This document shows, one piece after another, positions 22,595 through 33,604 of a stretch of DNA of 64,000 nucleotides. The translations under genes were made by a program, and so were the position numbers. The notes under the pieces are model-generated. The model was not told where the DNA came from, did not search any database, and saw only the letters and a list, made by a program, of their open reading frames with translations. The first letter of the stretch is position 1, and every line of letters begins with the position of its first letter. Location: NCBI GenBank assembly GCA_039621445.1, contig CP154954.1, forward strand, positions 61,501,858-61,565,857, read 5' to 3'. Source of the DNA: Euglena gracilis (Eukaryota > Euglenida > Euglenophyceae > Euglenales).

Positions 22595-23040
22595 TCCCCC
22601 TCTCCACGGCGCCGTCCTGAATGGCTGCCCCTCAACGATTAGAGAGCGGCAGCTCAGTGCAGAAAAACAGAAACAAAAATAACCCCCCCAATAGAAGCGC
22701 GGGTGCGCTTATAGAGGACTGCCGCCTCTGGCGGCGGGGGGGGGTGGGCTTCAGTTTGGACCCTTCCTGCCCGATTTTTGTTGGTTTCCTTTCGAAATCC
22801 CATTTAAATGGGGGGTGCGCTTGTAGCAGACTGCCGCCTTCGACGGCGGGGGGTGTGTTTTTATTTGGACCCTGCGCTTGTAGCAGCCCAGCTTCCATTA
22901 GGGGGGGGGGCGGGTTTAGGCATTTCCCTCTCTCCAACTCTGGCAAGCGGAGAAACCAGGCGAGAGTGGACCAGACATGATCTGGGTGAGGCGGCGTTGT
23001 GGTAGGCTGGGGGGGGGGGGCGGGGAGGCTGCCCTGGGTA
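22405..23040 (-). other. Nonconventional intron E/F of the LRR gene
   Basis: No GT-AG solution keeps the LRR-cap spacing. The transcript-sense ends are TACC-CAGGGCAGCC (5', 23040 downward) and GGGTCCCCTG-CGCCG (3', ending 22405). CAGGG pairs with CCCTG and the stem continues with two mismatches. The 5' offset is 4 rather than 3 nt, so this is the weakest of the six. Confidence 0.55.
22543..22593 (+). repeat. (GT)n microsatellite
   Basis: About 25 GT units in the LRR-gene intron region. Confidence 0.95.
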
Positions 23041-23122
23041 CTGCGTTGCCGGTCAGCAGCAGGGTGCGAAGCTTGGCCAGGAGGGACAGCGTGCGCAGCT
23101 GCGCCAGCGTCCGGAAGGCGTT
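23041..23122 (-). CDS. LRR gene exon E
   Basis: Encodes NAFRTLAQLRTLSLLAKLRT then LLLTGNA. Leu residues fall at the spacing expected of an SDS22-type repeat that precedes the cap. The first residue, Asn, supplies the conserved repeat Asn exactly 22 residues after the one in exon D, so the D/E join is fixed by the protein pattern. It ends one nucleotide into a codon completed by exon F. Confidence 0.8.
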
Positions 23123-23821
23123 GGGCCGGGGAGGCCGCCTCGCAGCCGCAAACGGTGAAGCCCGCCACGGCGATGGGGTGTGAAAAAGGGTTTTGTTGAT
23201 TGCTGCACGACTTTGAAATGAAAAAAGGGGGATGTTTTGTCTTGGATTGGTTGACTGGATTTAGGGATTGGATTGGGGATCAGCGCTGGGGCGGGGGGCA
23301 TTGTGGATTGGGCAAATTAAAAATGGTTCTCAAAAAAAAATAACACCCCCCACCCCCCCGAATAGAATCCAATGGGGCCACTATTACGTGCTTTGCTCAA
23401 AATTTGGGGGTTCTCTCTCTGGATCAGGTATGGTTTGAAAAGATCTCAAAGGGAACTAATATTAGCCAGAGAGCAGCACAAATCTTGGTTGCTGAAGGAA
23501 GAAAAATTTCTTATGGTTTAACTTTCAAGTTGCTGCATTGTGTGGTATTCTTTGGAAAAATACCAATGCCAAATATCAGCATTCTGACTGTTTTTTTGAT
23601 ATTCTGATTGTGTGGAGAACATTTTTTGGGGCTCCTATTTAGGGGGGGCTACTAGGACCAAAGGCTTCCGTTCACAGGTTCAAAAGGCCCTTCAACGTTA
23701 AAAAAAAAAGCGGGAGGAGGAGTTTATGAGGTGCCGTTAATCCAAGAGCTTACAGCATTTGGTCCGGAGGCAATTCTGCTCATGAAGAGAAGAGAGGAGA
23801 TGGAAAGCAGGCCTCCCCTTC
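23123..23821 (-). other. Nonconventional intron D/E of the LRR gene
   Basis: Exon D has no GT before its frame leaves the LRR pattern. The intron starts GAA and then GGGGAGGCC (plus 23810-23818); it ends GGCCTCCCC (plus 23128-23136) and then GGCCC. The two 9-mers are perfect reverse complements, set 3 nt from the 5' end and 5 nt from the 3' end. Joining gives LDLTH|NAF, the expected LxLxxN. Confidence 0.85.
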
Positions 23822-23923
23822 GTGGGTGAGGTCCAGGATGAGCAGCTGTTTCAAAATCTCTATGTTGGCCATGCTGTTGAGGGTGTTGTGCCCCAAATAC
23901 AGCTCCCGGAGGTGCATCAGCCC
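23822..23923 (-). CDS. LRR gene exon D
   Basis: Thirty-four codons reading GLMHLRELYLGHNTLNSMAN then a second repeat up to LDLTH. This is canonical SDS22-type LRR (LxxLxLxxNxLxxM). The 5' side has a conventional acceptor (CTCCACAG|GGG) and joins exon C in phase; the Asn-to-Asn distance across that join is exactly 22 residues. The 3' side is the nonconventional D/E intron. Confidence 0.9.
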
Positions 23924-24739
23924 CTGTGGAGAATACCGGGGGGGGGGAAATCTGACCGGGAACAATTGTCGACGGGAAAAATTCTGCCGGGAAAAATCCT
24001 GGACGAATCCTTAAAATGCCGGGAAAAATCCTGAACGCTCGCTTAAACCAGGTGGGAAAAAATATTGGCGCAAAGGTTTTGCACCGACCAGCAGTTGAAT
24101 GAGAAAGCATGGCTGCACCTGGTGAAACCAAACAGAAACCACAATATCGGCTAGTAGCACCATCATCTCCCTATCCATTGGTGTACCTTCGCACGAGCAC
24201 CATCAAAATACTTCCTTAAAACAGCAGTTTCCGACTGCGTCATCAAACCAGGGCGGCCCACTTTGCCGATACTGTCACACTTTGCCAACTGGTTACCCCA
24301 AAAATGGATGGTTGACTTTGGTGGGTGCTTCCTGCAATACTTCAGCTGCACCTCAAGAAAAATAAATATTCCTGCTGCAAATCGGCGCGCAGCGCCGAAG
24401 GTTTTTTTGGGGGGGTCATTCACTGGAGGAAATTGGACTTTCCTTAAATCTGCCGGGAAAAATCCTGGACCGATCCTTAAAAAGGCGGGAGAAATCCTGG
24501 ACAAAATTTCGTCCAGAATTTTTCCCACAACATTTTTCCCCGTACAAGTCCCCCCCCCCCCAGGTACACGCTGTTGAAGCAGCGCATGCAGCCGTTGGGG
24601 TTGATGCTCATGCAATTCATTGAATTTAGTGTAAAAAATCAACCTGTGTGTTAATTGTTCCTGGCTTTGCGCTGTCAACAAAGCAAGCAACGCTGTCACG
24701 GTGTGTGACCGTCACGGAAAGGGAGCACGCCATGCGCAC

Positions 24740-24802
24740 CTGCAGCCCGTCGGTGTCCCGGATGCAGTTGCGGCGCAGGTTGACCACCTCCAGCTGGGAA
24801 CA
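24740..24802 (-). CDS. LRR gene exon C
   Basis: Twenty-one codons (CSQLEVVNLRRNCIRDTDGL plus Q), one SDS22-type repeat. Bounded by a conventional acceptor (GGTGCAG|TGT) and donor (CTGCAG|GTGCGC). Both joins preserve phase and 22-residue periodicity. Confidence 0.9.
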
Positions 24803-25035
24803 CTGCACCGGACTTGGAGTTTAATGGCGGCTCTTCTTGGGTTGGGCAAAAATCACCAAGGGCAGCACACACCCCCACCCAGAGGTTTGTTCAGCACCCG
24901 GGGGGGGGCGGGTCACGAAACTCAAAAAAATGTATTTTAAAGTTTTTTCATATGACCTTTTCCACTTTTTTAATTTAAATTTTATTTTTTTTGCCCCCCC
25001 CCACCCCTACCTGCAGAGCGTCGTGGACTTGAAAC

Positions 25036-25146
25036 CCCAGCCAGCCCCCGCAGGTCAGCGATGGCGTTGCAGGAGGCGTCCAGCCGGACGAGGCTCGGGG
25101 GGAGGTGGGCGAGGTCGCGGAGGGCGTTGTGGGCCACATTGAGGAC
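25036..25146 (-). CDS. LRR gene exon B
   Basis: Thirty-seven codons: VLNVAHNALRDLAHLPPSLV then RLDASCNAIADLRGLAG, two LRRs. The 3' end is a conventional donor (GGG|GTTTCAAG), joining exon C with the correct 22-residue spacing. The 5' end needs the nonconventional A/B intron, which gives I-R-V-L-N-V-A-H-N with hydrophobic positions at -11, -8, -5 and -3 from Asn. Confidence 0.88.
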
Positions 25147-25310
25147 GGCCCGAGGGGGACGCTGCCATCAGTCCCTCCATTCCCCGCCGCTTCCCCCGAC
25201 CCATCCGGCACCAGCAACCCACCCCACCCCACCGCCACGCGTGACATACGTGACCTCCGGCGACACGGACGGCGGCCAGCGGCCCCAAACCAGCCAGCAC
25301 CCCTCTGGCC
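25147..25310 (-). other. Nonconventional intron A/B of the LRR gene
   Basis: A 164-nt intron. The 5' end is GGC-CAGAGGGGTGCTG, the 3' end CAGCGTCCCCCTC-GGGCC. With 3/5 offsets, positions +5 to +16 pair with the 3' arm except at +7 (including two G-U pairs); the outermost pair (+4) is C-C. The join keeps the frame and the LRR pattern. Confidence 0.7.
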
Positions 25311-25395
25311 ACGAATGCCGCGGAGGTTGTGGAAGGCGAGGGTCGCGAGGCCGAGCTGGTACAGCGACAGCGGTGCCCCTTCCCCCTCCAGGCCC
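25311..25395 (-). CDS. LRR gene exon A (first recognised SDS22-type repeat)
   Basis: Encodes GLEGEGAPLSLYQLGLATLA then FHNLRGIR after a conventional acceptor (CCTCAG|GGGCC). It leads in phase into the LRRs of exons B-F. Together A-F form a continuous frame of about 180 residues ending in the cap. SDS22-like LRR arrays bind partner proteins (for example protein phosphatase 1 or tubulin-associated factors); the partner here is unknown. Confidence 0.7.
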
Positions 25396-25924
25396 CTGAG
25401 GGAGGGTGGGCGATACATGGGCTGGAAGGCCGGCACCAGCAGAGGGGTTGACCTCCCCCCCAAATAAAAGCGACCGGTTGCTTCTATTTGGATATTGAAA
25501 ATTGGCCCCAGGGTTTGCTTTATGTTTGGGGGTTGCTGATAGCGAGGGGTTGCGAGGGGGTTTACAGACCCAGAAGAGGGTGTGTGCAAACTCCACAGAG
25601 GACATCGCATGTGCAGATCAGGCAGCATCAGCCTTGACTGTGGCTGGAATTTCCTGCAAACCGAGCTGAGCTGTGTTTTTTTGTGAAAAAAGCGGCTTGG
25701 AACAATGAGAGGCTCTTATAGTTGGCTGAGGGCCCAACGGCTCAAAGAAAAAAAAAGACTGCAAAAAATACATCACAAAAATCCAAATCAAATTTATCCT
25801 TTAGACCCACAAAATTCCAAATCAAATTTATCCTTGGACCCAAAATGCTCGCAGGTTCCCGAGCTGGATCCAACATTGGTACATGGCTTGAAGCAAACCC
25901 AGACAAACTCGGCGCGCGGACCTG

Positions 25925-26110
25925 CCACGGGGCCCGTCCTCCCCCGGCGGTGGGCCGGCCACGTGGAGGAACTCCAGCGGGTGCTCCGCCCGGTCGAACG
26001 CCGCGGGCAGGGGGTGGCCCGCCGCGCTCGTCAGCCAGCCCGCGACGTACGCCTGCAGCGGGCGGCGGCCGGCGGGGCCGGAGAGGAGGCCGTGGCAGGC
26101 GGAGGGGCGG
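25925..26110 (-). CDS. Candidate exon upstream of the LRR array
   Basis: The minus frame reads HGLLSGPAGRRPLQAYVAGW then LTSAAGHPLPAAFDRAEHPL and EFLHVAG. The LQxYV...LP..F..EFL pattern recalls the C-terminal helices of PX domains, which precede LRRs in nischarin-like proteins. That match is weak and only a suggestion. Edges are approximate; the sequence then turns Pro/Gly rich. Confidence 0.45.
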
Positions 26111-26119
26111 GCAGGCTTG

Positions 26120-27250
26120 TATGGAATCTCGGAGGACAGGGGGGTGGGGGGACCCCTCCCCTACCATCTACCTCATGTCTGCAGAGCTTCCCATACAACC
26201 CTGGGGGCGGGGGCCGCGATGCCGGAGGGGAGGGGAGACGACATGAAACCAGCCCCCCCCCCCCCCGGCCCTACCAGCCCCTCCCGCTCCTAACAAATGA
26301 CCTGCAAAGCACAGCGTTGGAAAAAAATTGAGCATCTGGCAACCCCAAAAACATACCCCAAAAATCCCAACACACCATTTTTGGTAATTTTTGAACACTT
26401 TTTTTCAGAAATTTTCGACTGGACCCAGAAAATAGGGTCTGACTAGCTGTGCTAGCAGCCCCCCTCCCCCTGGGGGGGTGCAGCTGGGCTGGTGTAAAAA
26501 TTGGGGCTGGCAGCTGCAGCAGCCCCCCTCCGATGCACTTGGGCTTCTGTCTGGTTTAAGTCCTGGCGCAGCATTCCATTTCTGGCTCTTTCTTCAGAGC
26601 AGCCCCGGGGGGGGGGGGCTCTGTTAAAGATATATATGACCCTAACCGTTGCCTCAAACTGAGAATGTCCATTCCAAAATATGGTGGGCTTTGGGGGCAT
26701 GTCATTTTCGAGCCATTAAGTTTCTATTTCACTTCTAACGCTCGGCCATGAGGCAGCCATGATCGTGGGAGCTTGAGCCGATGGGCACCAGACACCCGCC
26801 GCTCCACAGGGTTCAGAACGACATTAGCTTATGCAGCCCTGGGCTAAATAGGCAAATGGGCACCCCACTGCTCCAGATGCCAAAATGCTCCAAAACACGG
26901 TTTTGGAAATAGAACTTGAATTTGCATACTTGGAGGGTTTGCGGGCGTTTTTTTTTCGCGTTGCCAAGGCATCATTCATACTTTTCATGGGGAACATGAG
27001 GCACTCCTCCAACGCAAATGAAACAGTCAGGCTGCGTACAAATACCCCTTCCTCGAATAATGGGGGCACTGATCCTTGCAATAGAAACTTCGCAACTGAA
27101 GAAATGCTAAAATGACAGATTTCAAATTCATCATCTGCAAAAATGCCGAAAATGCACCAGGCTGCCCGACATTCTCCAATAAAAATAAAGAAAGCAAAAG
27201 CAAAGAAAAGACGATCCCCTCCAACGCATGGACCCCCACAAAAATGCACT
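26120..27250. other. Intron-like interval without recognised genes
   Basis: Poly-C/G tracts near 26250, 26460 and 26605, then AT-rich sequence. Open frames here are short and unrecognised. Confidence 0.4.
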
Positions 27251-27254
27251 CCTC

Positions 27255-27425
27255 CTGGGCTGAGGGCACTGATGGCGCTCTGGTCGAGGGTGTTGTCCGG
27301 GTCCACGTGGCCGCTGGCGTAGCGGTGGCCCGGGGAGGTGGCCAGCAGGTGGTGCAGCGGGGAGTCCCGCAGGCCGGCCGCCGGGGGGCGGGGAGGCTTG
27401 GCGGGGGGCGTGCTGCGGAGGCACG
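27255..27425 (-). CDS. Candidate exon, unidentified
   Basis: The minus frame contains RDSPLHHLLATSPGHRYASG then HVDPDNTLDQSAISALSPGG, protein-like with mixed polar and hydrophobic residues, while the other frames are Pro/Arg-rich shadows. Probably part of the same minus-strand gene. No domain recognised. Confidence 0.5.
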
Positions 27426-27429
27426 GGCA

Positions 27430-28350
27430 GGAGGGAATCTTTTTATATTAAAAAAATGATTGTGGGGGACTGCCAAAATGACATTGCAGAGCCAGTGGCC
27501 AAAAGACTTGGTCCAATGGTAGTTTGGGAGGGTTTAATGGCGTGGTGGTTTTCACAAATGAGCTGCGAAAAAGAGAAGTTGTGGTTGTGTGCACCTTCCT
27601 GCCAGCTCGTTTCGAATTGTAATGCACATGCACATGGTTTGACACACACATGAAAGGTTCAAATTAGACCACACCAAACCGTGCCAAAAAGGTGAACATT
27701 TTTTCCAACTCATATCAATCCGGTTTGTGATTATTTCCGAACACTTGATTGTACTGAAAGTTTGAGGAGAATTCGAAGAATCACACACAAAAAAACAATT
27801 TCATGGGTGTGCATTTCAGTTGAAAAAAACAAGAAGGCACACAAAGAGGAGAAGAAGGACATACGCAGGTATGATTTCTTTCGTCGCGGGTGGCCGGATT
27901 CGGATAACGGGGGGAGGGGTCTTCACCGCAGGGGACACCTCTAAATCAGCAACATCCTCATGTGAGGCAGAATTTATGAAATGGCGTGGAGGATAAATTG
28001 AAGGATTTAAAATGATTTGGGCCCACCTGAGCTGGTAGCTCGCCCCCCACTTGTGACCCCCCTATTCCTATACCCTCCCCAGGCCAACCACCAAACGTCG
28101 ACTCTTAACCCCCCCCGCAGGAATAAATGACGACGACATATGGCGCCAAATGTGCCAAAAATCACACCATGCACCGAAAAAAAAAAACACAACCGCAGGC
28201 ATCATGTGAGGAATCATGGCATTTTTTTCCTACAAAAACCATAAAACTGCCCAATAATACCTTGTCATACCCCCTGGTAGTGAAAAAGGGCGTTTTGTGG
28301 ACCTCTTCGCAGCCTCAATTTGTAACCCGCCCACTTTTACCCCTCAGGAC
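27430..28350. other. AT-rich interval without recognised genes
   Basis: No repeat family or coding pattern recognised apart from short poly-C runs near 28110. Confidence 0.4.
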
Positions 28351-28360
28351 CAGACTGGAT

Positions 28361-28775
28361 CAGGCTGTTTTTTTACCAACCCTGGGGGGGTCCGGAGTGC
28401 CTTGGGGTGCCTGCCAGGCAGGCACTACCCCCCCCCCCCTCCTGGGGAGGCGGATTTGGGCCTGTGCCCAGGCACATTCCTTTGAAAATAGGCCATTTTT
28501 GGCTCCCCGGCGCCTTCGGTGCCGGGGTCTGTGCTAGGGCACTTTTGGCCGTGTGCCCCCCTCACGGAGGGGGGGGGTCGGATCGGGAGTGCCTTGGAGT
28601 GCCTGCCCAGGCAGGCACCCCCCCCCTTAGTTGCACTAAGGCTCCTTGTCTGTTTATGGCCGGCGCTAGCTTCGCTTCTGGCCCAGCTTGCTGTGTGGTG
28701 AGTGGCCAGGTACCCCTTCTTTTGGCTCACCCCCCCCCCCGGGGTGGGGTCGGCACCCGACTAAAACACAGCCTG
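28361..28775. mobile_element. hAT-like MITE, CAGGCTG family, exact 8-bp duplication
   Basis: Starts CAGGCTGTTTTTTTACCAAC and ends GACTAAAACACAGCCTG. gactggat lies on both sides (28353-28360 and 28776-28783). Interior hallmarks: CATTCCTTTGAAAATAGGCC, the GGCGCCTTCGGTGCC hairpin and CTGCCNGGCAGGCAC repeats. It also contains an inverted copy of the conserved 75-bp block (28620-28692). Confidence 0.9.
28620..28692 (-). repeat. Conserved 75-bp dispersed block, copy 2 (inverted)
   Basis: Reverse complement of the blocks at 17229-17303 and 50025-50098 with a few substitutions (for example AAGCTAGCGCC instead of AAGTTAGCGCC). Confidence 0.8.
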
Positions 28776-28934
28776 GACTGGATGCTATAAACCCCGGGCG
28801 TTGTTAGTGGGCAGGGGGTTCCTTTTTCCCTGGGGGCACCTCCATCGAGCTGGGGGGCACACACGAACCCTGAATTCCATTCGGAATGCAGAACGTTTCT
28901 GGGCCTGGGGGTGAGTGATTCAAAAGCACAGGCC

Positions 28935-29085
28935 ACAATGAGCGGGAATGGTGCTGGGCGAGAGGGCGGGTGGCGGTGGCGTCCGGGGAGCGGAGGAAAG
29001 GGCCGGGGTCGGTGGCGTCGGAGCTGCCGAGACTGGCCGTCTCCACGTCGTCGTCCTCGAGGGCAACCACCCCAGGGCGGGGGGG
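28935..29085 (-). CDS. Candidate exon: acidic/Ser-rich
   Basis: The minus frame reads VVALEDDDVETASLGSSDAT, then DPGPFLRSPDATATRPLAQH. Low-complexity acidic and Ser/Pro sequence typical of a disordered linker, flanked by poly-C. It shares strand with the exons around it. No function can be assigned. Confidence 0.45.
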
Positions 29086-29574
29086 GGGGGGCAGTGCTAC
29101 GTATCCCGCACTGCCGACGTACGGTGTGCGGCACACTGTGCACACCGAGCCCACTTTGCACACCGTGCGTCTTTCGATGAAATTTGACCAAAAAAATGAA
29201 AATTTGAATTCGATTTTTCTGACAATTTCTTGGGCTTGGCATTGATTTCTTTTGCTTTTTTTTATATTAAAAAATAAGGCACAAACCGTGTGTTGGCATC
29301 CCCATAGGAAAGCAGAATAATCCGTGAATCCAGAGCCCCTATGAGGACAGGTCAGCGAGTATAACACAGTTTCTGGGGGGGGGGGGGGGCTAGGTCAGGC
29401 CTCTGTCCATTCTGGAAATGGAACAACAAACACTGCAATTGACACAAAGTCCCCTTCTTCAAGAAAAAAAATTACCATTAGCATTTTTGCATCCAGCAAA
29501 TATTGATAATTATTTGCAAAATGTGGTATTTTTTTTGATCTTTCATGCGCACTTTGGGCAGGGGGGGGGGGGAT

Positions 29575-29827
29575 GCAAGGTCCATCAAAATGTGCACTGC
29601 AGGGCCAGAGGGAGTTGTATTTATCCGAAAGCCTTTTGAAAGCTCGCGGAGCTTTCCCTCCAAAACGTCCACCGTTCCAAGAGGCAGCCCGACACCCACA
29701 CTGTCATCCAGAATTTGGGGCTCTGGTTGCCTGCGGGGTGCTTGCTTGTCCCGCGTCATACTCGCCAGCGGAGGCGACCGCGCGGTGTCGGCAGCGGGTG
29801 ACGTGGACGACTTTGTCTCCATCTCGT
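29575..29827 (-). CDS. Candidate exon, unidentified, well-formed
   Basis: After an acceptor-like CCCCCCAG|ACGAG, the minus frame runs about 84 codons: a Ser/Thr/Lys-rich start (METKSSTSPAADTARSPPLA), then QILDDSVGVGLPLGTVDVLE and GKLRELSKGFRINTTPSGPA. The second half looks folded (LEGKLRELSKGF). No family recognised. Likely part of the same minus-strand gene as its neighbours. Confidence 0.6.
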
Positions 29828-30002
29828 CTGGGGGGATGGGCGACCGGGGTGGGGTTGGTAGGGCATGAGTGCAGTGCCCTTGTGGGCCCAGAGACCTCCC
29901 CCCCAATATAATCCCCCGCCAATTGTCAAACCTCCTCCGGGGAAGAGCTGAAGCCGGCGCGAAACAGACCGGAAATTTACTAATTTTGTGACAGTTTTAG
30001 GC

Positions 30003-30046
30003 CATTAATTAATTTGATTAATTAATTAATTAATTAATTTGACATT
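30003..30046. repeat. ATTA simple repeat
   Basis: Short TTAATTAATTAA run in an intron-like, AT-rich stretch. Confidence 0.9.
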
Positions 30047-30333
30047 TTTGGTACAAACAATGGTCACCAGCTGGAATTTTGCCTAAAAATGGTGAACCTA
30101 GGCAAAACAAGGTAAAATTGTCAAGGAAAACATGCGTGCTTTTGGTCACGGAAACAATACACCCCCCCCCAGATAAAACCCCCATTTGAGGGTCTTGAAA
30201 TCCTGCGTTGGGGGAGGGGTTGAAACCCACTGGCTGGCTTTGGGGATCCTCCTCCTGCCTGGTCTGGGGACCCCACGGCGCACACTCCGCGACACTGACG
30301 GGTGACTGGTCTGCGACACAGCCACCGGGACAC

Positions 30334-30449
30334 CCGGCCCTGCACGGTGGCGGAGGCGGCGAGGACGGAGCTGGCGGCGCGCTGGGCCGGGACGTCCGCC
30401 TCCAGCATGGACGGCGGTTTGTCCAGCCGGTCGCCCAGGGAGAGGGAGG
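30334..30449 (-). CDS. Candidate exon, helical
   Basis: Acceptor CCCCACAG|CCTCCC, then the minus frame SLSLGDRLDKPPSMLEADVP followed by AQRAASSVLAASATVQGR, ending at GGCCGG|GTGTCC. Alternating Leu/Ala/Val suggests an amphipathic helix. Same strand as the flanking exons; no domain recognised. Confidence 0.5.
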
Positions 30450-31194
30450 CTGTGGGGGGGGGGTGGATGGGGGAGGGCGGGCGGTCCTCACACCCAACGC
30501 CCCACCCACCCCACCGTCATCCACACTCCGAACCTTTTTTTTTGCCGTCGCCGTGGCCCTTGACATCGGCATCGCCACGAGAAACAGAGGTTGGCAACAC
30601 TGATGACAAAGTATTGGGTGACCCCCACAATTTAAACGCACGCGGTGCGCACATTTTTTGGACCGGAGTTTCAGAACGTCACAGGTGTGACACTAGGGAT
30701 TACCTCTGTTTCTGCTGGGGGCCCCAAATTCTCATTCATGATTTTTCGGGATTTTTTTGTGATTTTTTGTGATTTTTCGTAATGTTTTGTGCTACGATAA
30801 AATCGCCTGATTAGACCCCCTTGTTCAATTTCCAACTTTTCCGACTGAAAATGGTGTGGATTTATAATCTGGCACACTCAGTTTTGGATTTATTATCTGG
30901 CACTGTCATCTCAGTTTTGGCGAAAATCATGTCCAGATGTCCAGGACAGAGCTGCAACACACAAAACCACTCACTCACTCAGTCACTCACTCACGCATGC
31001 ACGAACTCACGCACGCACACATCACTCACCCACCCACCCACCCACTCACTCACACTCTCTCTCACACGCACACGGAGATACGCCATATCGCCATTACGGA
31101 ACATCAGAAGTGTGACTGAAAGAAACAAGGTGGCAACATGAATTCTCGTTGTAAAAAGTTGTCCCCACAGGGATTCCGACAGTCGCTCATTCAT

Positions 31195-32370
31195 GCTGAC
31201 AACCCTTGATTCTAATTTGTGACTGATCATGATCACTCATGATTATTCGTGCTACCAAAAAAACCCCCCAGTTTTCCACCTTTCTTACACACACAAAACA
31301 ACAATGTACATCTAAACCACCCATTGCGAAGCCCCCGCAGACTGAACGAATAGTAACCCTAAACCATTCGGTCAGTCTGCAGAAAACCCGAGGGGGGGGG
31401 CTCTGGCTCCAGGGGCTTCTAATTGGGCACAATTGTGTGCAGCCAAAAAAAAAAAAAACCTTCGGCGCCTCGCGCTGGGTGTAAAAAGTCAGGCTATTTG
31501 TACTTCTGTTGACGTAGAAATAACTCTTTTTTATGCATACATCCTTTGAGCCATGCCAGAGTTCCTCGAAGATGTCTCTTTTTGATGTGTCCAAAGATTC
31601 TGATTCACCTTGCATTTGCGTGCTTGCAGTTTGCCAGCGCCTTGCTGCCTGGGGGGGGGGGGGCTGTTATTTGGATTTTTGGCGGGAAACCGGAGAGAGT
31701 TGGCTTCTATTTGGGGGGGGGATTGTTATTTGGGGGGAGGGGGCTTCTAATTGGGGGTTTATAATAAATCACAATTTTGCAGTATTTTGTGGTATTTTTC
31801 AGGATTTTGTGAAATCTGCAATGCTGAACAACTTTCGCAAAAAGAAATCATTATCTTGCACGGTGCAGGTGCCTGGTGAAATTTAATTTTGGCAGGTTAG
31901 CAACTTTGGGCACTTTTTTTGGATTAAATGACAAAGGTGGCAGAGAGCAAAAGGCACGGAGTAGAGCAATTATCGCCTCTTGTCAATGTTTGTTTTCCCA
32001 TTGGGGAAACTTAATACTTGACAGAAAACCCTCTGAACACCTTCATAAATACTAGAAAATCACCCACCCTTCTTTTGTGCTGATTCTTTATTTGCCACAC
32101 AGACAGACACTGTTACACAACAGAAATAGAAGACGGCAAAGAGCGAATAAAACAAAACAAAGCCAAAAAAAACATAAAAAGGGATGGGAGTAAGAAATAA
32201 ATACAGCTGTCCCAGCCCTCAAACATTCATTTACCAAAAGAAAAACTTGCTGGCAGAAAAAAACACCTCAAATCTCACTCGTGATTTTTCGTGATTTTTG
32301 TGATTTTTTTTTGTGATTCTGGGAAAGCTTCATTTTCGTGCTGATTCGTGATTTTTGGTGATTTTTTCGC
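31195..32370. repeat. Dispersed AT-rich element, copy 2
   Basis: Shares in order with 12910-13860: a CACAAAACAACAATGTACAT block, a TTTTGCAGTATTTTGTGGTA block and TCAATGTTTGTTTTCCCATT, with GTGATTTTTCGTGATTTTT runs at the right edge (32280-32365) and near 30735-30785. This copy also holds internal G-rich insertions. Confidence 0.55.
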
Positions 32371-32466
32371 GGCACCCTTTGGGCACTGTGCAACTAAATT
32401 CCTTTCCTTTCCTTTTTTTCTAGTGCCCCAAGAAGGCCAGCCACTGCCAGGTTGGACGGCGCACAC

Positions 32467-32549
32467 CTGGTGGCGGGGCCTTGATCTTCCCTCGCCCCCT
32501 GCCGCTGTCCTCGTCATCGAACAGCGACCGCAGGGCTTCGTTTGAGAGA
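32467..32549 (-). CDS. Candidate exon: acidic
   Basis: The minus frame SLSNEALRSLFDDEDSGRGR then GKIKAPPP, ended by CACCAG|GTGTGC. It follows the acidic exon at 32855-33209. The obvious conventional acceptor is out of phase with that exon, so the joining intron is unresolved or nonconventional. Confidence 0.55.
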
Positions 32550-32854
32550 CTCGCAGGAAGGAAGGGGGGGGTTGAGAGCAAAAGGTGGCGGCAAGGTTTG
32601 GAATTCTGGCGAGGGCTTTTGGGAGGCGGGGTGGGGTCGAGAGATCGAGGGAGGGCATGGGGTGGGCCACTTAAACCACTAAACTTCACCGCCCCAACAT
32701 CACCGCACCGCCCTGGACCCTGATTTACTGACCATTCCGTGTGCTTCCTGCTCCCCCCACCCGGAAAGCGTGTGTTGACAGGCTGACAACTACATTTAAT
32801 GACAGGCTGGGCTGTGCTGGGGACCCGGCAGGTTCCCAGGCATGACAACTTGAC

Positions 32855-33209
32855 CTGCGGGGGATGGCTGAGTCGGGTCACGGCCGTCGGAGTCCTGAGC
32901 GGCAGGTCGGTCAGTGCTGAGGTCTCCCCCGCCTCCTCGTCCGACTCGTCGGCGTCGGTGGCGGCGGGGGCAGCGGCGCCGGCAGGGGTGCGGCCACTGC
33001 TGGGCAGGTCCACGGAGGAGGAGGAGGCGGGGGCGGAGGCGGTCGGGGCGTCGCCGTCGCCGTCGTGGTCGTTGTGATGCGAGGCGGTCGCAGACTCCGT
33101 GGTGCTGAGCAGCTGTGTGGAAATGACGCCGAATGCGGCGAGCGGCAAGCGGCAACGTTTTTTGCGCCACAGCTGGAAAACTGCCATGTGGTCTTCGGTA
33201 CTGTCCAAC
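32855..33209 (-). CDS. Exon after RI-type LRRs: acidic, Ser/Ala-rich
   Basis: Begins LDSTEDHMAVFQLWRKKRCR after a conventional acceptor (ATTTGCAG|GTTGG). Its phase fits the donor of exon 34895-34998 (GGGCAG|GTGGCT), joining GR to LDST. It continues into a disordered acidic stretch (HHNDHDGDGDAPTAS, ATDADESDEEAGETS) and ends at CCCCGCAG|GTCAAG. A linker or C-terminal extension after the leucine-rich repeats is the likely role. Confidence 0.7.
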
Positions 33210-33604
33210 CTGCAAATACCAAAAATTGCCCGGTACTTGTCTCATCAGGTAGTTTCTCCAGAGGGGATGACGGCTGCCACAACGTCACAGGGGATTTTGG
33301 TGGATTTTTCCCTGAACATAGTGGAGGGGAACCATCCCCTGACAGGTTGGCCACTACCAGGGATCCCGAAATCCCCTAGGATGGCAGGGTGGACAACAAT
33401 GGGGGCCGGCATGACAGTTTCCCCCGGGGGGGGGTGACACCTTGACAATTTCCTGGGGGGTGCTGGGATTGAACAGCCAAGAAGCCCGGCTGGGTGGCCT
33501 GTGTGAGACACGACCTTTGCTGAACACGCCACCAAATTGTCGCGCAGAATTCCGAAAGCTTACCGGTCGACGGTTGGCTGGCCTAAGAATTTCGATTTCT
33601 TTCT

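Noticed and set aside
24540-24625. Possible extra LRR exon (INPNGCMRCFNS) or plus-strand exon after a poly-C AG
   Set aside because: Exons C and D already join with exact 22-residue periodicity, leaving no room for it.
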